Of a DNA stretch of 30,035 nt, positions 1 through 8,123 are shown one piece after another (position 1 is the stretch's first letter; each line of letters opens with the position of its first letter). The position numbers were made by a program, and so were the translations under genes. The DNA is taken from IMG/VR virus record IMGVR_UViG_3300005613_000298, positions 1 to 30,035 of that record; one strand, 5' to 3'. The notes below the pieces were generated by a model that did not search any database, had not been told where the DNA came from, and saw only the letters and a program-made list of their open reading frames with translations. The stretch is from a virus.

Positions 1-4
1 ATAA

Positions 5-2329
5 ATGGCCGAATATACAAATGATTTAAGATTAAAAGAAATAGCAACTGGTGATGAGTCAGGAACTTGGGGAACCAGTACCAACACAAACCTAGAGCTT
101 ATTGCCGAAGCTTTTAGCTATTCTACTGTTGCAACCTTTGATTCGGATGCCGATAAAACAGAAACAATAGCAGACGGCTCAACCGACCCATATAGAAGTA
201 TTTACGTCAAAGTAACATCTGGCGTATCTTTAACTGCAACCAGAACACTAACAATAGCACCTAATACGGTTTCTAAAATATTTATGATTGAAAACGCTAC
301 TAGCGGTTCTCAGTCAATAGCAATATCACAAGGTTCAGGAGCCAACGTAACCATTCCAAATGGTGATGTTAAAGTCATATATACAGACGGAGCTGGAGCT
401 GGAGCAGCAGTTGTAGATGCTTTTGCTAGCCTCAATATTGGTGATTTAACAGCAACCAATATAGCAGGTACTCTTACAACCGCAGCACAAACCAACATAA
501 CCTCAGTCGGCACACTATCCAGCCTTACAGTATCAGGTGATTTAACAGTTGATACCTCAACCCTTAAAGTTGATTCAACCAACAACAGAGTAGGTATCGG
601 TACAACAAGTCCTAGAGCTTTACTAGATATAGGTGGTTCAGAAAGCTCTTCTGCTGTTGGTGATGGTAATTTAGTAGTAAAAACAACAACAACTAATAAT
701 TCAGCTATCGTTATACAAGAAAATAGTGGTACTGAACAATTTGCTCTTGGTGTTAATGTTGATGGTGATTTTGTTGTAACAAATTCTGGCTCAACTGTTC
801 CATTTGTTATTCAGGACTCAGGCAACGTAGGTATTGGCAACACCTCCCCACAAAGAAGATTGGTTGTTGGTGATGGTTCAGGTTCTGAAATCATGTCTAT
901 TTATGCAGGTAATGCTAATTCCTCAGCTTTGCATTTTACCGATACAAATACAGCAACCGACTTTCAAGGCTTTGTAACATATAGCCACGTTGATGATGCT
1001 TTAAGATTTGGTGCTGCAGAAGCAGAAGGTATGCGACTAACCTCAACAGGGTTAGGTATTGGTGAAACCAGTCCAGCTGCTAATTTAGAAATAGGTGGAG
1101 TTACAGACCCTGATATTTATTTAACTTCATCAAATACTCTATCTACAGGTGCTTTATATTTTGGTGATTCAGGTGGAGATGAAAGAGGTTTTGTTAAATA
1201 TTTACATAATGGCGACAAATTAGCTTTTGGTACTGCAGGTAGTGAAGTAGGAAGATTTGACAGTTCAGGCAACTTTGGTATTGGTACAACTAGTCCTTCA
1301 GATTTATTACAAGTTGGTGGAGATTCAAACGGTATCATTAGAATAACAGGTGCTGGTACAGGAGTTGATTTTGGTCTTAATTGGGCTTCTAACCAAGCAA
1401 ACATATTTTCAAACACTTCAGATGCTAGATTAACTTTTAAAACGAATGGCTCAGAACGCATGAGGATTGATAGCTCAGGCAACGTAGGTATCGGTACAGA
1501 TGACCCTCAAAGTAAATTTGAATTACGTGAAGATTCTACTGGATTTGGTGAATTAAGATTAACTAATGCTAGATACAATACCAGTAGTATTGGTTCTGCC
1601 ATAAGTGCTAGAGGTTATCAAAATGTAGAAGCTGGAAGAATTGAATTTTTGAGATTAAATACATGGAATGAAGGAGCAGCTTCTAAAGATTCTGCTATGG
1701 TTTTTTCTACTACTAACGATGGTACTTCAGCAGAACGCATGAGGATTGATAATAGTGGGCGGTTGATGGTAAACCAAACATCTGCTTCAGTAGCTGGTGC
1801 TGGTTCTAAAGTTCAATTTGCTTCTGATGTATTGACTACAGGTTCTTTAGCAGGATATTTTTGGGAAAACAGAAGTGGTCTGACAATAGGTGCATCAAGT
1901 GGTTGGGGTGGTTGGTATTCAACTGGAACTTCAGTTCATTCTTTATATAGTGATGGTGCAAATGTAGCTAGTATTAATCGTTCATCAGGAGCTTATACTG
2001 CTCTTTCAGATAAAAATAAAAAGAAAGATTTTGAAGATTCAACTGTAGGTTTGGCAGAGGTAATGCAACTGCAACCAAAAAAATTCAGAATGTTAAATGA
2101 TTCAGATGATGCTCCTAAAAAATTAGGTTTTGTGGCACAAGATGTTGAAAATGTAATACCTGAAGCTTATTTTGAAGATACAAATGAAGATGCCAATGGA
2201 ATTGAAAGTACGTTTATTGGACTAACAGACAGACCAATTATTGCAGCTTTAACCAAAGCTATCCAAGAACAACAAGAACAAATCGAATCACTCAAAAGTG
2301 AAATAGAGCTATTAAAAGGAGGAAACTAG
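5..2329 (+). CDS. Tail fibre with C-terminal S74 intramolecular chaperone
   Basis: 774 aa. The N-terminal ~180 residues resemble the virion-anchoring end of marine phage fibres. The middle carries five GIG-[TNE]-[TD]-[SD]-P repeats (GGT codons at 593, 830, 1055, 1277 and 1487; 70-79 residues apart), each ending a beta-rich module. The last ~107 residues match the peptidase S74 (endosialidase-type) chaperone domain: the cleavage dipeptide is S668-D669 in ALSDKNKKKDF, followed by the conserved GFVAQDVENVIPEA segment and a C-terminal coiled coil (KAIQEQQEQIESLKSEIELL). In this family the domain trimerises the fibre and then cuts itself off, so the mature fibre should end near residue 667. It probably contacts the host surface. 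The terminal AAGGAGGAAAC also serves as the ribosome site of the next gene. Confidence 0.9.
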   Translation: MAEYTNDLRLKEIATGDESGTWGTSTNTNLELIAEAFSYSTVATFDSDADKTETIADGSTDPYRSIYVKVTSGVSLTATRTLTIAPNTVSKIFMIENATSGSQSIAISQGSGANVTIPNGDVKVIYTDGAGAGAAVVDAFASLNIGDLTATNIAGTLTTAAQTNITSVGTLSSLTVSGDLTVDTSTLKVDSTNNRVGIGTTSPRALLDIGGSESSSAVGDGNLVVKTTTTNNSAIVIQENSGTEQFALGVNVDGDFVVTNSGSTVPFVIQDSGNVGIGNTSPQRRLVVGDGSGSEIMSIYAGNANSSALHFTDTNTATDFQGFVTYSHVDDALRFGAAEAEGMRLTSTGLGIGETSPAANLEIGGVTDPDIYLTSSNTLSTGALYFGDSGGDERGFVKYLHNGDKLAFGTAGSEVGRFDSSGNFGIGTTSPSDLLQVGGDSNGIIRITGAGTGVDFGLNWASNQANIFSNTSDARLTFKTNGSERMRIDSSGNVGIGTDDPQSKFELREDSTGFGELRLTNARYNTSSIGSAISARGYQNVEAGRIEFLRLNTWNEGAASKDSAMVFSTTNDGTSAERMRIDNSGRLMVNQTSASVAGAGSKVQFASDVLTTGSLAGYFWENRSGLTIGASSGWGGWYSTGTSVHSLYSDGANVASINRSSGAYTALSDKNKKKDFEDSTVGLAEVMQLQPKKFRMLNDSDDAPKKLGFVAQDVENVIPEAYFEDTNEDANGIESTFIGLTDRPIIAALTKAIQEQQEQIESLKSEIELLKGGN

Positions 2330-2330
2330 A

Positions 2331-2759
2331 ATGGCAGAAAGTAAGGTGTGTAGGTCTTGTCAGCAAGAAAAACAGCTTACTGAATTTCACAAAGTTGGTG
2401 GTAAACAATCACATATCTATCGAACTTATTGTAATACATGTTCTTTAGAGATGGGTAAAAAGTTTAAAGATTATAAAAAATCTTGGCGACTTAAAAACAG
2501 ATACAATTTAGACAGAAAAGTTTATGACCAAATGTTAGTTGATTGTAATGACAGTTGTATGATTTGTGGTATTCATTCAGACAAACTTACAAAAAGTCTT
2601 TGTGTCGACCATAATCACAATACAGGAAAAGTTAGAGGTCTTCTTTGTGGAGCTTGTAATAGCCTTATAGGTTATGCTTATGAAAATAAAGAAGTGCTTT
2701 ATAAGGCAATTGAGTATCTTGATAGATATGAAGGCAACAATTTAAAATTAGTTAGTTAA
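2331..2759 (+). CDS. Recombination endonuclease VII-like HNH nuclease
   Basis: 142 aa. An N-terminal zinc ribbon (C7-x2-C10 and C34-x2-C37) precedes an endonuclease VII domain: C76-x2-C79, the VDHNH active-site segment (D93, H94, H96), then VRGLLCGACN with C106, C109 and N110. T4 gp49 of this family resolves branched DNA before packaging; here a Holliday-junction or branch-trimming role is inferred. It could also be a free-standing homing-type endonuclease, since it sits alone between fibre and tail genes far from the replication genes. It starts one base after the fibre stop behind a near-perfect AAGGAGGAAAC site. Confidence 0.85.
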   Translation: MAESKVCRSCQQEKQLTEFHKVGGKQSHIYRTYCNTCSLEMGKKFKDYKKSWRLKNRYNLDRKVYDQMLVDCNDSCMICGIHSDKLTKSLCVDHNHNTGKVRGLLCGACNSLIGYAYENKEVLYKAIEYLDRYEGNNLKLVS

Positions 2760-2775
2760 TATTAAGGAGAAAAAA

Positions 2776-3141
2776 ATGATTAATTATACTTGGGATGTAA
2801 AGAACGTGGACACTTATCCCAGCCACACCGACAGTCAAGACCCAGCCAACACTGAGTCTGACGTAGTTTATTTGGTTCATTGGAGACTAAACGGCTCTGA
2901 TGATGCTAATAATGATGCAGACGGTAACCCTGTTTCTGCAGGTGTTTATGGTTCAGTAGGGCTTGATGTCTCTGACTTAGCAGACTTCATAAGCTTTGCA
3001 GACTTAACAGTATCTGATGTTCAAGCTTGGGTTGAAGCAGCTATAGGAGCTGACCAAGTACAAGCTTACAAAGATAGTATTGATGCTCAGATTGCAGAGA
3101 AAATAAACCCATCATCAGTTAGCAGAGTAATCGGTAGTTAA
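2776..3141 (+). CDS. Small conserved phage protein (DUF7936-like), tail-region
   Basis: 121 aa, acidic, beyond simple motif recognition. It opens INYTWDVKNVDTYPSHTD, contains a predicted beta region with a VHWRLNGSDDANN turn, and ends in helices (SFADLTVSDVQAWVEAAIG ... DAQIAEKINP). This layout resembles the DUF7936 family found next to tail fibres in cyanophages and other marine phages; no biochemical role is known to me. An AAGGAG site lies 8 bases before the ATG. Placed directly behind the fibre and endonuclease VII genes, it is probably a minor tail or fibre-associated protein. Confidence 0.6.
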   Translation: MINYTWDVKNVDTYPSHTDSQDPANTESDVVYLVHWRLNGSDDANNDADGNPVSAGVYGSVGLDVSDLADFISFADLTVSDVQAWVEAAIGADQVQAYKDSIDAQIAEKINPSSVSRVIGS

Positions 3142-3155
3142 TTAGGAGAAAGAAT

Positions 3156-3338
3156 ATGGACGAGAAACAATTTTATATCGGCGTATTACAATTAATCGAC
3201 ATCTCTTCAAAAAGAGGTTGTTGGGAAGGTTCTGAATTGGGAGCAGTATCGCAAATCAGAAACGAAGTAGTAGAGAAACTCAAAGGCTTCAACGAAGAAG
3301 TTCAGGAAAACGTAGAAGAAATTAAGGAAGAAGAATAA
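3156..3338 (+). CDS. Small acidic hypothetical protein
   Basis: 60 aa. The C-terminal 20 residues are almost all Glu, Asn, Val and Lys (EEVQENVEEIKEEE), likely helical; the N-terminus (DEKQFYIGVLQLIDISSKRG) looks like a short amphipathic helix. No family recognised with confidence, although similar short proteins sit in this position in marine phages. Ribosome site TTAGGAGAAAG. Its TAA overlaps the next ATG (TAATG), so the two are probably co-translated. Confidence 0.6.
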   Translation: MDEKQFYIGVLQLIDISSKRGCWEGSELGAVSQIRNEVVEKLKGFNEEVQENVEEIKEEE

Positions 3339-3505
3339 TGTTTTTATTAGATTGGATTTATGATTTAGTTATATCGGTTTCACTTATTATAAGTGCAGCT
3401 TCTATAGTTGCTACATTAACACCATCAAAAAAAGATGATGAATGGTTAGGCAAACTATATAAGTTAGTAGACTTAATAGCATTAAATTTTAAAGTTAAAA
3501 AATAA
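3338..3505 (+). CDS. 55-aa single-span membrane protein
   Basis: Begins at the ATG overlapping the stop of the acidic gene and ends in a TAATG overlap with the methyltransferase. Sequence shows one hydrophobic span near residues 6-28 (WIYDLVISVSLIISAASIVA) followed by TPSKKDDEWLGKLYKLVDLIALNF, an amphipathic tail. Short phage proteins with a span followed by a T-P-x-K-K-D-D motif are common near lysis and tail genes; holin-like or inner-membrane function is only an inference. AAGGAAG lies upstream. Coding potential is supported by tight overlaps on both sides. Confidence 0.65.
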   Translation: MFLLDWIYDLVISVSLIISAASIVATLTPSKKDDEWLGKLYKLVDLIALNFKVKK

Positions 3506-4065
3506 TGGGCTGGGAACGCCCTTCTTATGCAGGTGGCAATCTGCAAATTACCCATGTCGACCAAGGGGCTCTTAAGTATTTAGATTCTCTTGGTTGTTCA
3601 TCTTTGCTTGATGTTGGCTGTTCTACTGGCGGTCAAGTGCAAGCAGCACTCAAATTAGGTTGGGGAGCTTTTGGTATAGACGTTGATGAAACTGTCATGC
3701 AAGGCCAACAAAATATAGCTCTTATTAACCTAGCACAAAACCCTGTGTACTTTCACAAACCTTTTGATGTTGTCTGGTCAGTAGAAGTAGCTGAACACAT
3801 CCCCAGAGAGCACGAAGATTTTTATGTTAAAACCCTAACAAAAAATTGCGACAAGTATTTGGTATTGACCGCAAACCAAAATGAAAAAATCCCCGGTCAT
3901 GTCAATTGTATGCCAAGAAATTATTGGATAGACCTTGTAGAAAAACATGGTTTAACTTATGATGAGAGCATATTACAAGAGCTTTTACAGCATTCAACTA
4001 TGCATAGAGAGTTCTTAAAAACAACAGGTATGGTATTTAAAAATGAGTCGAAAAACAGCAGCTGA
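3505..4065 (+). CDS. Class I SAM-dependent methyltransferase
   Basis: 186 aa. SAM-binding motif I is LLDVGCSTGGQ (residues 35-43), followed by an acidic residue at the end of strand 2 (GIDVDE, D59) and a motif IV-like stretch FDVVWSVEVAEHIP (residues 87-100), the usual Rossmann order. The E-x-A-E-H-I type motif is common in small-molecule, lipid or sugar methyltransferases rather than DNA enzymes, which would have DPPY or PC motifs; neither is present. Substrate unknown. It sits among tail and lysis genes, so modification of a host envelope molecule or virion component is possible. Overlaps the next gene by 23 bases. Confidence 0.8.
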   Translation: MGWERPSYAGGNLQITHVDQGALKYLDSLGCSSLLDVGCSTGGQVQAALKLGWGAFGIDVDETVMQGQQNIALINLAQNPVYFHKPFDVVWSVEVAEHIPREHEDFYVKTLTKNCDKYLVLTANQNEKIPGHVNCMPRNYWIDLVEKHGLTYDESILQELLQHSTMHREFLKTTGMVFKNESKNSS

Positions 4066-4261
4066 TGTGCATTTGGAATTGGCAGTACACGAAAAGGAAT
4101 GTGCAGAACGCTGGAAAACTGCTTTCAACAAATTTGAAGATATTGAAACCGACGTTAAAGAAATCAACAGCAAACTAGACTCTGGGACAAAAACAATTAT
4201 TGGACTACTTATAGGTTTGGTTGCTAGTATAATAACATTGATAGTAAGAGGTTTATTTTAG
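4043..4261 (+). CDS. Tail-anchored small membrane protein, holin-like candidate
   Basis: 72 aa. A charged coiled-coil-like N-terminus (residues 8-48, with HEKECAERWKTAFNKFEDIE) precedes one C-terminal span (TIIGLLIGLVASIITLIV, about residues 51-68) and the short end RGLF. This is the layout of XhlA-type and other accessory lysis proteins. It lies about 0.85 kb before the lysozyme. A separate GTA-type holin exists at 8211, so this protein may be an antiholin, pinholin-like or tail-assembly membrane factor; the sequence cannot decide. Confidence 0.6.
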   Translation: MSRKTAADVHLELAVHEKECAERWKTAFNKFEDIETDVKEINSKLDSGTKTIIGLLIGLVASIITLIVRGLF

Positions 4262-4265
4262 AATT

Positions 4266-5111
4266 ATGCGTCCAGAAATTTACGGTGCCGGTAAAAGATA
4301 CGACCCAGCTAATTTACCAGAGGGCTACTCCTTTCAAGACACATCTGGAAAGATGAGACGTACTGTCATGCCAAGTCAAGGAATGGTGTATGCTTATGGT
4401 CCAGATGGCCAACAAATTGAAGTTCCTGCTGGAGCACCGCCACCACAAGCAAACACAAGCCCGCAACCACAACCACAAGAACAACCCATAAGGTACGGTG
4501 CAACAACTGGTACTTTTGAATTAATGGAAAGAATGAGGCGAAGACAAGCTCCACAGTTAAATCCAGATGCTTTCCTACAGCACAGAATTGGCAATTACGG
4601 CCTAGAAAGACGCAAGGATGCACAGCTAATACCAGAAAATCAACGTGTTGAGCCACAACCAGTACAACCTCCTGAAGAAATATCCCCAATCCCACAACAA
4701 AGCCAACAACCTATCGCCCAACAGCCTTACACACAATCGCCTTTTTCCTTTGGTTTAGGCTCTTTAGGTTATGGCGGTTTTAGTCCCTATGGTGGTGGCT
4801 TTAGTCCTTTTGGTATGATGGGCGGCTATGGCGGTATGGGTGGCTATGGTGGTATGATGGGCGGCTTCAGTCCCTTTGGTGGCTATGGCGGTGGCTATGG
4901 CGGCATGATGGGTGGGTTTAGTCCTTTTGGTGGTTATGGTGGCTTTAGTCCTTTCGGTGGCGGCATTTATGGTGGTGGTATTAATAATTTGCCTCAAGCC
5001 CAACAAGCTCCTCAGCAACAAACAGCACAACCAGTACAACAACAAGCCAATCCTTTTGGCAATAGTATCAAACAACAATATGCCCAACCTATGGGCGGTT
5101 TATTTCAATAA
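4266..5111 (+). CDS. Low-complexity GYGG/FSPFGG repeat protein, probable virion protein
   Basis: 281 aa. Residues 1-60 form a small ordered region (RPEIYGAGKRYDPANLPEG ... MRRTVMPSQG). Residues ~60-155 are Pro/Gln-rich and disordered. Residues ~160-240 are Gly/Tyr/Phe/Met repeats in which FSP[FY]G occurs five times between GGYGG and GGMMGG units. The tail is Gln/Pro-rich. No catalytic motif. Codon use stays ordinary, so the repeat is not an assembly artefact. Its position among tail, lysis and virion genes suggests a virion or assembly role. The composition recalls prion-like or silk-like self-associating segments, but function is unknown. Long reverse-strand frames over this gene are by-products of the composition. 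Confidence 0.7.
   Translation: MRPEIYGAGKRYDPANLPEGYSFQDTSGKMRRTVMPSQGMVYAYGPDGQQIEVPAGAPPPQANTSPQPQPQEQPIRYGATTGTFELMERMRRRQAPQLNPDAFLQHRIGNYGLERRKDAQLIPENQRVEPQPVQPPEEISPIPQQSQQPIAQQPYTQSPFSFGLGSLGYGGFSPYGGGFSPFGMMGGYGGMGGYGGMMGGFSPFGGYGGGYGGMMGGFSPFGGYGGFSPFGGGIYGGGINNLPQAQQAPQQQTAQPVQQQANPFGNSIKQQYAQPMGGLFQ
4771..4985 (+). repeat. Gly-Tyr-Phe coding repeat block
   Basis: About 215 bases of degenerate tandem repeats built from GGYGG, GGMMGG and GGFSPFGG coding units. Units vary in length and synonymous codons (ggc/ggt, tat, ttt), so the repeat is old at DNA level but conserved at protein level. Confidence 0.75.
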
Positions 5112-5542
5112 TGTGGCAAGACACCAAATTAAAACTTATTGACCAATTAAAAGTCCATGAAGGCTTTCGTTCAACTGCATACAAAGATACTGAAGGTTTA
5201 CTAACTATTGGTATTGGCCGTTTAATAGATGAAGGCGGCGGCATAACTCCAGAAGAAGCAGAATTTTTATTAGACAACGATATAGAAAGGTGTCGTGCCG
5301 TCTTAGAAAGAAATTTACATTTTTACAGCAAGCTTTCTGAAACCAGAAAAATAGTTTTATTGGATATGTATTTCAACTTGGGCAACAGATTGTTTGGTTT
5401 TAAGAAGACACTTAAATACATCGAAAAAGGTGATTTTGCTAAAGCTGCAGAAGAAATGCTGGATAGCAAATGGGCAGGTCAGGTAGGTGAACGAGCACAA
5501 CGTTTATCTGAAATGATGAAGAACGATGAGTCCGAATCTTAA
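5111..5542 (+). CDS. Endolysin, T4-type lysozyme (glycoside hydrolase family 24)
   Basis: 143 aa. The catalytic triad region aligns to T4 lysozyme with the same spacing: E17 in HEGF, D26 in YKDTEG and T32 in LTIGIG, equivalent to T4 E11, D20 and T26. The C-terminal helix region with LLDMYFNLG, FKKTLKYIEKGDFAKAAEEMLDSKWA and GERAQRLSEMM is also family-typical. It cleaves the beta-1,4 bond of peptidoglycan at the end of infection. No signal peptide is seen, so release needs a holin. The start overlaps the previous stop (TAATG), and the end overlaps the next gene by 17 bases. Confidence 0.93.
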   Translation: MWQDTKLKLIDQLKVHEGFRSTAYKDTEGLLTIGIGRLIDEGGGITPEEAEFLLDNDIERCRAVLERNLHFYSKLSETRKIVLLDMYFNLGNRLFGFKKTLKYIEKGDFAKAAEEMLDSKWAGQVGERAQRLSEMMKNDESES

Positions 5543-6020
5543 AATTGGTTTAGCCGGAGAATACTTAGCAGCATCGCATTTAGCCAGATACTTTGACCAA
5601 ATATATCCTGCAGCATCAGGTTCCAGATTTGATTTTTTATGTCAATCGGATATACAGGTCAAAGTACAAGTAAAAACTTCTGACTCAATATTTGCTCATC
5701 ATGGTTCCGATTGGGTGCGTTGGGACATCAAAAAGAAAAAAACGGGCACTAAGAAGTACAGGGTTTACGACGGCAATGAAGTCGATATTTTTGCCTTTGT
5801 TTACCTCTCTCGTGATAAAGTTATATTTCAACCTAACTATAAACTAGGGAAAACCTTTCAAAAAAAGGTAGAATATATAAAAAAAGTAGAAACTCAATTA
5901 ACATTGAGTCAATCAGTTGAAGTAATAAGAGATATTAAGAATGCCATTAACGAAAATATTGTTCAAACCGGGAATCGACAAGGAGGGGACAGCATACACC
6001 AACGAGGGTGGTTGGTTTGA
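5526..6020 (+). CDS. PD-(D/E)XK-like nuclease family protein
   Basis: 164 aa. The pattern G8-x3-E12, D36 (SRFDF) and Q48-V-K50 (KVQVKTS) matches the reduced PD-(D/E)XK core of the PDDEXK_5 type, where Q replaces the second acidic residue. DNA cleavage is inferred from that pattern only. The last ~26 codons run 80 bases into the start of the next structural gene in another frame, an unusually long overlap here; the end GNRQGGDSIHQRGWLV looks like read-on after loss of an earlier stop. It may be an accessory insertion between lysozyme and tail genes. Confidence 0.6.
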   Translation: MSPNLKIGLAGEYLAASHLARYFDQIYPAASGSRFDFLCQSDIQVKVQVKTSDSIFAHHGSDWVRWDIKKKKTGTKKYRVYDGNEVDIFAFVYLSRDKVIFQPNYKLGKTFQKKVEYIKKVETQLTLSQSVEVIRDIKNAINENIVQTGNRQGGDSIHQRGWLV

Positions 6021-7809
6021 TGTCAACTTAGTTCGTTTTAGAAAAGGTTTTGCGGAAAAGTTCAAAGGTTGGGAACGTTTATCAGACAACACATATTTAG
6101 GCAATGCCCGTGCCATGCATCCATGGACAGCTCTTGAGGGTACCAAATATTTAGGCTTAGGCAGTCAATTAAAATACTACATTAACGAAGGTAATAGCTT
6201 CAACGACATAACTCCTATTAGAAGCACAACTGCAGCGGGTGATGTAACTTTTGCTGCTGTTAATGGCGATGCTACACTTACCGTTTCTGACACAGCACAT
6301 GGTGCCGTACAAAACGATTTTGTTACTTTTTCTGGTGCTTCTAGTTTGGGTGGCAATATAACAGACACTGTACTTAATCAAGAATATCAAATAGCAACCA
6401 TTATTGATGCCAACAGTTATACCATTGAAGCCAAAGATACCGACGGCAATACTGTATTAGCCGATGGTTCTGATACAGGAAATGGTGGAGCTAGTGTAGT
6501 CGGCACTTACCAAATAAATGTTGGTCTTGATGTTTATGTGCCTTCTACTGGTTGGGGTATCGGTACTTGGGGTGCTGGTGGTTTTGGTTCAGTAACAAGT
6601 TTAACAACTACCAACCAATTAAGAACTTGGTCGCATGATAATTTTGGTGAGAACTTAATTATTAATGTCAGAGCTGGTGGTATTTATCAATGGACAGAAA
6701 ACAATGGTGTTAATACTAGAGCTGTAGAATTATCGCAAATATCAGGTGCCAACTTAGTACCAACGGTTGCCAGTCAAATCATTACTTCAGAAAAAGATAG
6801 ACACTTAATTGTTTTAGGCGTTGACCCAATATCGGGTGGAGCTAGGACTGGTGTTATTGACCCTATGCTAATTGCTTTCTCTGACCAAGAAAATGCTTTG
6901 GAGTTTGAGCCTTTATCAACCAATACAGCAGGTTCATTAAGATTGTCTTCAGGTTCACAAATAATTGGTGCAGTCAAATCACGTCAAGAAATAGTCATCT
7001 TTACCGATACATCGGTTTATTCAATGCAGTTTATTGGACCACCATTTACTTTTGGTATTAACTTAATTAACCAATCTACTGGTCTAATAGCTCCGAAAGC
7101 TGCTATTACGACACCAGTTGGCATATTCTTTATGTCATTCAATGACTTTTATGTTTACAACGGTGCTGTACGTCAAGTGCCATGTACTGTTTTAGATTAC
7201 GTATTTTCTGATATTAATTTAGGCCAAGCTTTTAAAATATTTGCTTTTTCCAATAATGCCGAATCCGAAGTAGGTTGGTTCTATCCATCCTCTTCTTCTG
7301 ACGAGATAGACCGTTACGTTATTTACAACTATGAAAACAGCACATGGACTTTTGGACAACTCTTGCGTTATGCATGGATTGATGCCGATGTGGAAAACTT
7401 CCCAAGAGCAACAGCCAACAACTTATTATATCGTCAAGAGATTGGTTTCAATGACGATGGTCAACCAATGGAAAACGTCTTTATAGAATCCGCTGATTTT
7501 GATATTGGTGATGGCGAACAATTGCAATACATCAAACGCATCATTCCTGATATTAAGTTTTTAAGTAACGCTTCAGATGGTGAATTAGAAATGGTACTTA
7601 AGATGCGTAACTTCCCCGGTGACTCTTTATCAACAAAAGCAACTGTAAGTGTTGGTAGCACCACTCAACAAAGTTTTGTGCGTGGTCGTGGTCGTCAAGC
7701 AGTGGTGCGTTTTCAATCCAAAGACTCCAATGGCAATTCTGAAAACGATAATACTGGATGGCGTATTGGTGCAACCAGAATTGACATCAAACCAGACGGC
7801 AGAAGATGA
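5941..7809 (+). CDS. Large tail/DNA-stabilisation-type structural protein
   Basis: 622 aa. The N-terminus (MPLTKILFKPGIDKEGTAY, then NEGGWFDVNLVRFRKG) is a signature I recognise from abundant marine short-tailed phages and supports this ATG. Residues ~90-180 hold an Ig-like or beta insert (AAGDVTFAAVNGDATLTVSDTAHG). The remainder is repeated beta structure (STGWGIGTWGAGGFG, NQLRTWSHDNFGENLIINVRAGGIYQW, FFMSFNDFYVYNG), compatible with a propeller like P22 gp10 or a T7-type nozzle. A tail-hub or head-to-tail closing role is inferred. Only a weak ribosome site is seen, so translation may depend on the overlapping upstream gene. Confidence 0.75.
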   Translation: MPLTKILFKPGIDKEGTAYTNEGGWFDVNLVRFRKGFAEKFKGWERLSDNTYLGNARAMHPWTALEGTKYLGLGSQLKYYINEGNSFNDITPIRSTTAAGDVTFAAVNGDATLTVSDTAHGAVQNDFVTFSGASSLGGNITDTVLNQEYQIATIIDANSYTIEAKDTDGNTVLADGSDTGNGGASVVGTYQINVGLDVYVPSTGWGIGTWGAGGFGSVTSLTTTNQLRTWSHDNFGENLIINVRAGGIYQWTENNGVNTRAVELSQISGANLVPTVASQIITSEKDRHLIVLGVDPISGGARTGVIDPMLIAFSDQENALEFEPLSTNTAGSLRLSSGSQIIGAVKSRQEIVIFTDTSVYSMQFIGPPFTFGINLINQSTGLIAPKAAITTPVGIFFMSFNDFYVYNGAVRQVPCTVLDYVFSDINLGQAFKIFAFSNNAESEVGWFYPSSSSDEIDRYVIYNYENSTWTFGQLLRYAWIDADVENFPRATANNLLYRQEIGFNDDGQPMENVFIESADFDIGDGEQLQYIKRIIPDIKFLSNASDGELEMVLKMRNFPGDSLSTKATVSVGSTTQQSFVRGRGRQAVVRFQSKDSNGNSENDNTGWRIGATRIDIKPDGRR

Positions 7810-8123
7810 GCAAACTTTTACCCACAAGATTACCTCTGGCCTTTGATGAGGTAACACCAGAATTATTCAATCGTTTGGTCAGGATATTAGAAATCAATTT
7901 AGGTGAGTTTGACCCTGACAATGTCAGACAGATGACAACAACAGAGCGTGACCAATCTTTTTTCAATGCTGGTTCTTTGATATTCAATGTCAATGAAGAT
8001 GTCTTACAATGCTACGATGGCACCAGATGGCGTAATTTATTTGATAGTCAATTCTATGTCAATAACGATACTGGATTTGCTCTTACTGCATCACTGGGCA
8101 CAGTAACTGTTACCACAGCTTGA
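7806..8123 (+). CDS. Small collar/tail-fibre-associated structural protein
   Basis: 105 aa; overlaps the previous gene by four bases (ATGA). It opens SKLLPTRLPLAFDEVTPELF and later carries DVLQCYDGTRWRNLFD, a layout seen behind the large beta protein in related marine phages. The FNVNEDVLQCYDGTRW segment resembles the small beta motif of phage fibre or collar proteins. Ends in a Thr/Val-rich strand (ASLGTVTVTTA). Probably a minor virion protein; exact place in the particle unknown. A gene-free stretch of 87 bases follows. Confidence 0.6.
   Translation: MSKLLPTRLPLAFDEVTPELFNRLVRILEINLGEFDPDNVRQMTTTERDQSFFNAGSLIFNVNEDVLQCYDGTRWRNLFDSQFYVNNDTGFALTASLGTVTVTTA

Noticed and set aside
4764-5087. 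Reverse-strand frames over the Gly-rich gene (Thr/Ile/Ala-rich)
   Set aside because: They mirror the GGN/TAT codons of the real gene, have no ribosome site and biased composition.
5089-5277. Reverse frame over the start of the lysozyme gene
   Set aside because: Lies opposite the catalytic region of the lysozyme; no independent support.
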